A DNA stretch of 64,000 nucleotides from Pelosinus sp. IPA-1 (GTDB lineage: Bacteria > Bacillota > Negativicutes > DSM-13327), in NCBI RefSeq assembly GCF_030269905.1, contig NZ_BSVC01000003.1, positions 62,001 through 126,000 on the forward strand, read 5' to 3'. The position numbers and the translations under genes were made by a program. Shown here piece by piece: positions 59,105-64,000 of the stretch. The first letter of the stretch is position 1, and the number at the start of each line of letters is the position of its first letter. Under the pieces are notes generated by a model that was not told where the DNA came from, searched no databases, and saw only the letters and a list, made by a program, of their open reading frames with translations.

Positions 59105-59578
59105 ATGCCGAATATTTTATTGACAAGAATTGATAATCGTTTGATTCATGGGCAGGTAGGAATGACTTGGTCTAATCATCTAGGAACCAATTTAATTGTA
59201 GTTGCTAATGACAAGGTTGCTACTGATGATGTGCAGCAAAATTTAATGGATATGGCGGTATCTGATGTGGTAGGAACAAGATATTTTACTATTCAAGAGA
59301 CGATAGAGAAAATACATTATGCTGCGGATGATCAACTGATTTTTCTGGTAGTAAGAAATCCGCAGGATGTTGTGAAATTAGTAGAAGGGGATGTGCCGAT
59401 TAGCAAAGTCAATATTGGAAATATGCATTTTAGTGAAGGAAAACAACAAATTACCAGTACTGTTTCTTTAGATGAAGCTGACAAAGAAGCCTTTCGAAGG
59501 TTATGTGAGCTAGGGGTTGAACTGGAAATTCGTCGGGTTCCTGATGAAAGCAGTATTGATATTTTAAAATTCTTATAG
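59105..59578 (+). CDS. PTS mannose-family EIIB component
   Basis: The 157-residue protein has the phospho-accepting histidine in RIDNRLIHGQVG (His15) and standard length for sorbose/mannose-family EIIB. It takes phosphate from EIIA and passes it to sugar crossing EIIC/EIID. The ATG at 59105 follows GGGGGAG at eight bases; a GTG at 59096 overlaps that site. In the GalNAc system the equivalent is AgaV/AgaB. It is the first intact gene behind the isomerase remnant. Confidence 0.93.
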   Translation: MPNILLTRIDNRLIHGQVGMTWSNHLGTNLIVVANDKVATDDVQQNLMDMAVSDVVGTRYFTIQETIEKIHYAADDQLIFLVVRNPQDVVKLVEGDVPISKVNIGNMHFSEGKQQITSTVSLDEADKEAFRRLCELGVELEIRRVPDESSIDILKFL

Positions 59579-59664
59579 TAAAGATGTTTCTGTATTAATA
59601 ATTCGGAGGTGATGGTAATTAATCATATTGTCAGCAATGGGAATTTAAAAATAGGAGTGATAAC

Positions 59665-60432
59665 ATGTTTGGTGAAGCGTTACTGATTGCAATTTGGGCA
59701 TTTATTGCTGGTATCGATTTGTTTGATGGCTTAACTCATGTTCATAGACCATTGGTTACAGGGCTCGTTGTTGGACTTATTCTTGGTGATTTACAAACAG
59801 GTTTAATTACTGGTGCTACCTTGGAATTAGTGTGGATGGGGATGGTACCATTGGCTGGTGCCCAACCACCGAATGTGGTTATTGGCGGAATTATTGGATG
59901 CGCTTTTGCTATCTTGACCCAACAGGACCCTAAAGTGGCTGTTGGTGTTGCTGTTCCGTTTGCGGTTGCTGTTCAAGGGGCTATTACCTTGATGTTTACA
60001 ATTTTTTCCCCTATTATGCACAAAGCAGATACCTATGCAGAAAATGCTGATACCAAAGCCATTGCCCGTATTAATTACATAGGAATGTTATTCTTAGGAT
60101 TATTTTATGCCCTGATTGCCTTTTTACCCATATACTTTGGTGCTGATCTAGCAAAAAGCGTAGTTTCTTCTTTGCCTCAATGGTTTATTGGTGGCTTATC
60201 AGTCGCAGGTGGTATGATGCCAGCCATTGGTTTTGCCATGTTGCTAAAAATTATGTATAAAAAAGAATATGCTATGTTCTTGATTATTGGTTTTATTCTC
60301 GCGACTTATTTGAAACTTCCACTATTGGCAGTAGCCATTGTCGCCGTTTGCGTGGCTGGATATGATTACTATATGAACAAGAATAATACTGACAAACCAG
60401 CTAAAAGGGAGGTAAGAAGTCATGGAATCTAA
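59665..60432 (+). CDS. PTS mannose-family EIIC component
   Basis: The 255-residue membrane protein has about seven helices with the family motif TGATLELVWMGMVPLAGAQPPN near residue 50 (in parts). EIIC forms the sugar channel together with EIID. An AATAGGAGTGATAAC leader precedes the ATG. Its end overlaps the EIID start by 11 bases. The closest functional equivalents by context are AgaW/AgaC of N-acetylgalactosamine or galactosamine uptake; sequence alone does not fix the sugar. Confidence 0.93.
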   Translation: MFGEALLIAIWAFIAGIDLFDGLTHVHRPLVTGLVVGLILGDLQTGLITGATLELVWMGMVPLAGAQPPNVVIGGIIGCAFAILTQQDPKVAVGVAVPFAVAVQGAITLMFTIFSPIMHKADTYAENADTKAIARINYIGMLFLGLFYALIAFLPIYFGADLAKSVVSSLPQWFIGGLSVAGGMMPAIGFAMLLKIMYKKEYAMFLIIGFILATYLKLPLLAVAIVAVCVAGYDYYMNKNNTDKPAKREVRSHGI

Positions 60433-61243
60433 TATCGCTAGCTATCAAGATACTTCTATCGAGAAAGTGATAACTAAGAAAGAATTAAATAGAATGGTCT
60501 GGCGATCATTATTTTTGCAAGCTTCCTTTAATTACGAGCGGATGCAGGCGTGTGGTTGGTTGTATAGTATGATTCCTGCCTTGGAAAAAATTCATAAAAA
60601 TAAGCAAGATTTGGCGAAATCAATGAAAATGCATATGGAGTTTTTTAATACCCATCCCTTCCTCGTAACTTTTATTATGGGTATCGTAGCTGCTATGGAA
60701 GAAAACAAAGAAGAGCAAGAAACCATTCGTGGTATTAAAGTAGCTACTATGGGGCCGTTGGGCGGCATTGGTGACGCCATGTTCTGGCTGACTGCATTAC
60801 CTATTACAGCAGGTATTGGTGCTTCTCTCGCCATTGATGGTAATATTCTAGGACCGATTATCTTCTTGGTGTTGTTTAATATCATTCACTTTGGACTGCG
60901 CTTTGGTCTGATGAGTTATGGTTACAATACTGGCGTGCGTGCGATGCAATCTTTGAAGGAAAATACCAAATATGTTTCGCGGGCAGCCAATATCGTTGGT
61001 TTAACAGTAATCGGTGCGTTAATTGCCTCATATATCAGCTTGAAAATTCCTTTAGTTGTTACTGCCGGGCAGGCTAAAGTAGCACTACAGGCTGATGTGT
61101 TAGATAAAGTTTTGCCGAATATGCTTCCTTTTGGTTATACCATTTTAATGTACTATCTGCTAAATAAAAACTTCTCACCAGTGAAATTAATTTTATTAAC
61201 TGTAATTATTGGAATAGTTGGTAAATTGGTAGGTTTATTGTAA
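60422..61243 (+). CDS. PTS mannose-family EIID component
   Basis: The 273-residue protein carries the EIID signature: LNRMVWRSLFLQASFNYERMQACGW near residue 21 (in parts), MGPLGGIGDAMFW near 111, and C-terminal helices. It works with EIIC in transport. The start lies inside the EIIC gene (11-base overlap), with AGGGAGG as ribosome-binding site. It completes the membrane part of the transporter. Confidence 0.94.
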   Translation: MESNIASYQDTSIEKVITKKELNRMVWRSLFLQASFNYERMQACGWLYSMIPALEKIHKNKQDLAKSMKMHMEFFNTHPFLVTFIMGIVAAMEENKEEQETIRGIKVATMGPLGGIGDAMFWLTALPITAGIGASLAIDGNILGPIIFLVLFNIIHFGLRFGLMSYGYNTGVRAMQSLKENTKYVSRAANIVGLTVIGALIASYISLKIPLVVTAGQAKVALQADVLDKVLPNMLPFGYTILMYYLLNKNFSPVKLILLTVIIGIVGKLVGLL

Positions 61244-61320
61244 TACAAGGGATGGATCAGAGATAAGAAGGGAACTTACTCTGATCCACATTTACTAATG
61301 GAGACTAGGAGGTAATAGAT

Positions 61321-61749
61321 ATGGTAGGAATTGTAATAACTGGTCACGGTCAATTTGCTACAGGGCTATTAAGCTCGTTACAACTGATTGCCGGAGATTT
61401 TGCTAATGTGGCAGCTGTAGATTTTGCTGTAAATACTTCTACAGAGGACCTGAGTGAAAAATTAACACAGGCAGTACAAGATTTTGCTAATTGCGATAAG
61501 GTTATGTTCTTTACTGATTTGATGGGGGGGTCACCCTTTCGTTGCTGCGTTCTAATTGGTCAAGAGGGGATTGAGAGTAAGATTATTGCCGGAGCTAATT
61601 TGCCAATGTTGTTAGAAATAGTTTTTGCTAGAGATTCTGGGAATTTGGAAGTGTTGAAAAATATAGCCTTAGAAGTGGGGAAAAATGCTATAAAATGTTT
61701 TGGTGATGAGCCCAAAGTCAAAAAAAACATAGCTACAATGGGGATTTAA
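61321..61749 (+). CDS. PTS mannose-family EIIA component
   Basis: The 142-residue protein starts VGIVITGHGQFA with the phosphorylated His9, and has TDLMGGSPFR near residue 62, typical of mannose-family EIIA. It receives phosphate from HPr and hands it to EIIB. The ribosome-binding site GGAGG is strong. Only two bases separate it from the deacetylase gene. Its separate coding, apart from EIIB, is as in aga systems (AgaF). Confidence 0.94.
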   Translation: MVGIVITGHGQFATGLLSSLQLIAGDFANVAAVDFAVNTSTEDLSEKLTQAVQDFANCDKVMFFTDLMGGSPFRCCVLIGQEGIESKIIAGANLPMLLEIVFARDSGNLEVLKNIALEVGKNAIKCFGDEPKVKKNIATMGI

Positions 61750-61751
61750 GT

Positions 61752-62912
61752 ATGGAAAGATTAAGGTATGCTATTGCTGCTGGGAAGATATATACAGAAG
61801 ATGAGATTATCGAAAATGGTGTAGTCATTGTAGAGAATGGCAGCATTGTTGCTATTAAGGAGAAAGATGCTAACTTGCAGGCAAAGGTTCTCTATGATTT
61901 TTCTGAGTTTCAGGTACTTCCTGGGCTCATAGATACTCATATTCATGGAGCCAATGGTTGTGATACTATGCAAGCTGATTTCACTGCATTGAATGAGATA
62001 TCTAACTATTTGGCGACAAAAGGCATTACAGCTTTTGTACCTACGACAGTAACTGATGAACTGCCTAAGATCAAAAGGGCATTGGCTAATGTAAATGCTT
62101 GTATGGGAGAGGTTGAGGGAGCCCAAATATTAGGTTCTTATGTAGAAGGGCCGTATATTACGCCAGAACATAGGGGTGCCCATCCGGAAAAGTTGATTCG
62201 TGAAATTCGTCTGACAGAAATGGAAGAATTAATTGTTGCCTCAGGAAATACGGTGAGAACTGTTGCTTTGGCTCCTGAGAAACAAAATTCTCTGGCTCTT
62301 ATTAAATACTTACATCAGGTGGGCACTCATGTGGCCATTGGACATACTAGTGCTACTTATGAAGAAGTGCAGCAGGCAGCTGAGGCTGGGGCTAATATTG
62401 CAGTACACACCTATAATGGCATGCGGGGTCTTCATCATCAAGAGCCGGGAACATTAGGGGCAGTATTGGTAAACGATAAGATTTATACAGAATTAATTGC
62501 TGATTTTACTCATGCCCATCCAGCAGCAATGGAAATTCTTTTGCGCTGTAAACCTAAGGATAAGGTTATTTTAATTAGTGATGCTATAGAGGCTACTGGT
62601 TTGCCAGATGGGAAATATATGTTGGGCACGTTACAGATAGTTGTGAAAAAGGGCATTGCACGGACGGAAAGTGGGTCTTTGGCTGGTAGTACTACTAATT
62701 TATTGCAGTGCGTTCAGGGATTAATTGAGAAAATGGCGGTTCCACCTTTGTCTGCAGTGCATATGGCTTCTCTCAATCCTAGTAAACTTCTGGGGGTGGA
62801 CTCTATCATAGGAAGCATTAAACGTGGCAAACAGGCCGATTTTGTAGTGGTAGATAATAATTTTGAGGTTGTGATGACTGTGGTAAAAGGTAAAGTAGTT
62901 TACCAGAGATAG
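61752..62912 (+). CDS. N-acetylgalactosamine/glucosamine-6-phosphate deacetylase (NagA/AgaA family)
   Basis: The 386-residue amidohydrolase removes the acetyl group from an N-acetylhexosamine-6-phosphate. Metal-site residues are His63 and His65 (DTHIHG), Glu near residue 131 (EGPYITPEHRGAH), His in AIGHTSA near 199 and HTYNGM near 220, and catalytic Asp in LISDAIEATG near 275. Context with a tagatose-type aldolase favours the galacto-form (AgaA). It lies two bases after the EIIA gene, so translation is coupled. Confidence 0.93.
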   Translation: MERLRYAIAAGKIYTEDEIIENGVVIVENGSIVAIKEKDANLQAKVLYDFSEFQVLPGLIDTHIHGANGCDTMQADFTALNEISNYLATKGITAFVPTTVTDELPKIKRALANVNACMGEVEGAQILGSYVEGPYITPEHRGAHPEKLIREIRLTEMEELIVASGNTVRTVALAPEKQNSLALIKYLHQVGTHVAIGHTSATYEEVQQAAEAGANIAVHTYNGMRGLHHQEPGTLGAVLVNDKIYTELIADFTHAHPAAMEILLRCKPKDKVILISDAIEATGLPDGKYMLGTLQIVVKKGIARTESGSLAGSTTNLLQCVQGLIEKMAVPPLSAVHMASLNPSKLLGVDSIIGSIKRGKQADFVVVDNNFEVVMTVVKGKVVYQR

Positions 62913-62932
62913 GCAATACATTTTACTTGTAG

Positions 62933-63802
<870 letters not shown>

Positions 63803-63937
63803 TTATCATTATACTTTGAATAATCATTGGGCAAAGGTTGATAAAAATGCTCCGGGAGAGAAAGGAGTTGATGCCGGCTTAGTGTGACTAGTAAATAGGG
63901 TGAAGATGGTAGGTAAAAAAGTATAAGGGATGGTTAT

Positions 63938-64000
63938 GTGTGTAGTAAACATTATTTGAAAGCATTGGTAGAACAGCAAAAAAAGGGAGTTCCTCGTGGT
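63938..64000 (+). CDS. Start of a KbaZ/GatZ-like aldolase partner subunit (cut by window edge)
   Basis: A GTG at 63938, seven bases after AAGGGA, opens a frame of 21 codons to the window end: KHYLKALVEQQKKGVPRG follows the first three residues. This resembles the N-terminus of the non-catalytic tagatose-bisphosphate aldolase subunit (KbaZ/GatZ/AgaZ), which continues GIYSVCSAHP. The position directly after kbaY fits. The stretch is short, so confidence is moderate. Confidence 0.5.
   Translation, partial: MCSKHYLKALVEQQKKGVPRG

Noticed and set aside
63803-63895. Protein-like frame after the KbaY-type gene (WAKVDKNAPGEKGVDAGLV)
   Set aside because: It has no start codon or ribosome-binding site and I cannot match it to a family. 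It may be a remnant, but the evidence is too thin.

Overview
The window looks like chromosome of a low-GC, anaerobic, spore-forming Firmicute. Spore or stationary-phase genes (a prkA-yhbH-spoVR operon, two CotF-type coat proteins), a hybrid-cluster protein, and a sodium-pump decarboxylase beta subunit suggest the Negativicutes (Sporomusaceae, Pelosinus-like). That placement is inference from gene content and protein style, not from a search. I see no rRNA, tRNA, CRISPR array, prophage or intact insertion sequence.

Region 1 (1-21.8 kb) is mostly core genes. It holds hcp (cut by the left edge) behind a CRP/FNR-type site, an FtsA-like ATPase with a long C-terminal extension, a FakB/FakA fatty-acid kinase pair, and an EAL-HDOD protein. 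Then come tex, a LytS/LytR-type two-component pair, two coat proteins, a PerR-like regulator, deoC, a membrane-anchored zinc peptidase, a 56-aa minus-strand gene, a phosphohexomutase, a PAS histidine kinase, and yycJ-htrA-rlmH.

Region 2 (21.8-26.8 kb) is sparse and decayed. It has a membrane gene that looks frameshifted in a poly-A run, a deformylase-like protein lacking the usual glutamine, REP-like palindromes, a broken HD-domain gene, and a small orphan ORF between two copies of a structured repeat. A cytoplasmic chemoreceptor closes it. The same repeat family recurs near 31.3, 32.0 and 41.5 kb, with stems that differ in sequence but still pair.

Region 3 (26.8-46.3 kb) starts with two ion-transporter-superfamily permeases and an OadG-like/OadB-like pair without a carboxyltransferase. 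It continues with a peroxiredoxin, phosphofructokinase, PIN-PhoH ATPase, the spoVR-yhbH-prkA operon on the minus strand, a short RNB ribonuclease, an RNA 2',3'-cyclic phosphodiesterase, a TSUP permease, a Cache-HAMP-PAS-PP2C sensor and an Hsp20.

Region 4 (46.3-64 kb) is catabolic and carries three regulated modules. (a) An FCD-type GntR regulator, a beta-hydroxyacid dehydrogenase, a DUF1537 acid-sugar kinase, a class II aldolase and a GntP permease probably break down an acid sugar; a 14-bp motif is shared by the two upstream regions. (b) A MarR regulator behind a perfect 46-bp palindrome precedes an MFS pump and an Old-Yellow-Enzyme-type flavoprotein. (c) A HutC-type regulator with a clear promoter and operator precedes a mannose-family PTS, a NagA-type deacetylase, a KbaY-type aldolase and the first codons of a KbaZ/GatZ-like subunit at the right edge. 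This resembles an N-acetylgalactosamine (aga) operon, but only a C-terminal scrap of an AgaS-type isomerase/deaminase remains where that gene would be expected. A carbonic anhydrase and an AEC permease lie between modules (a) and (b).
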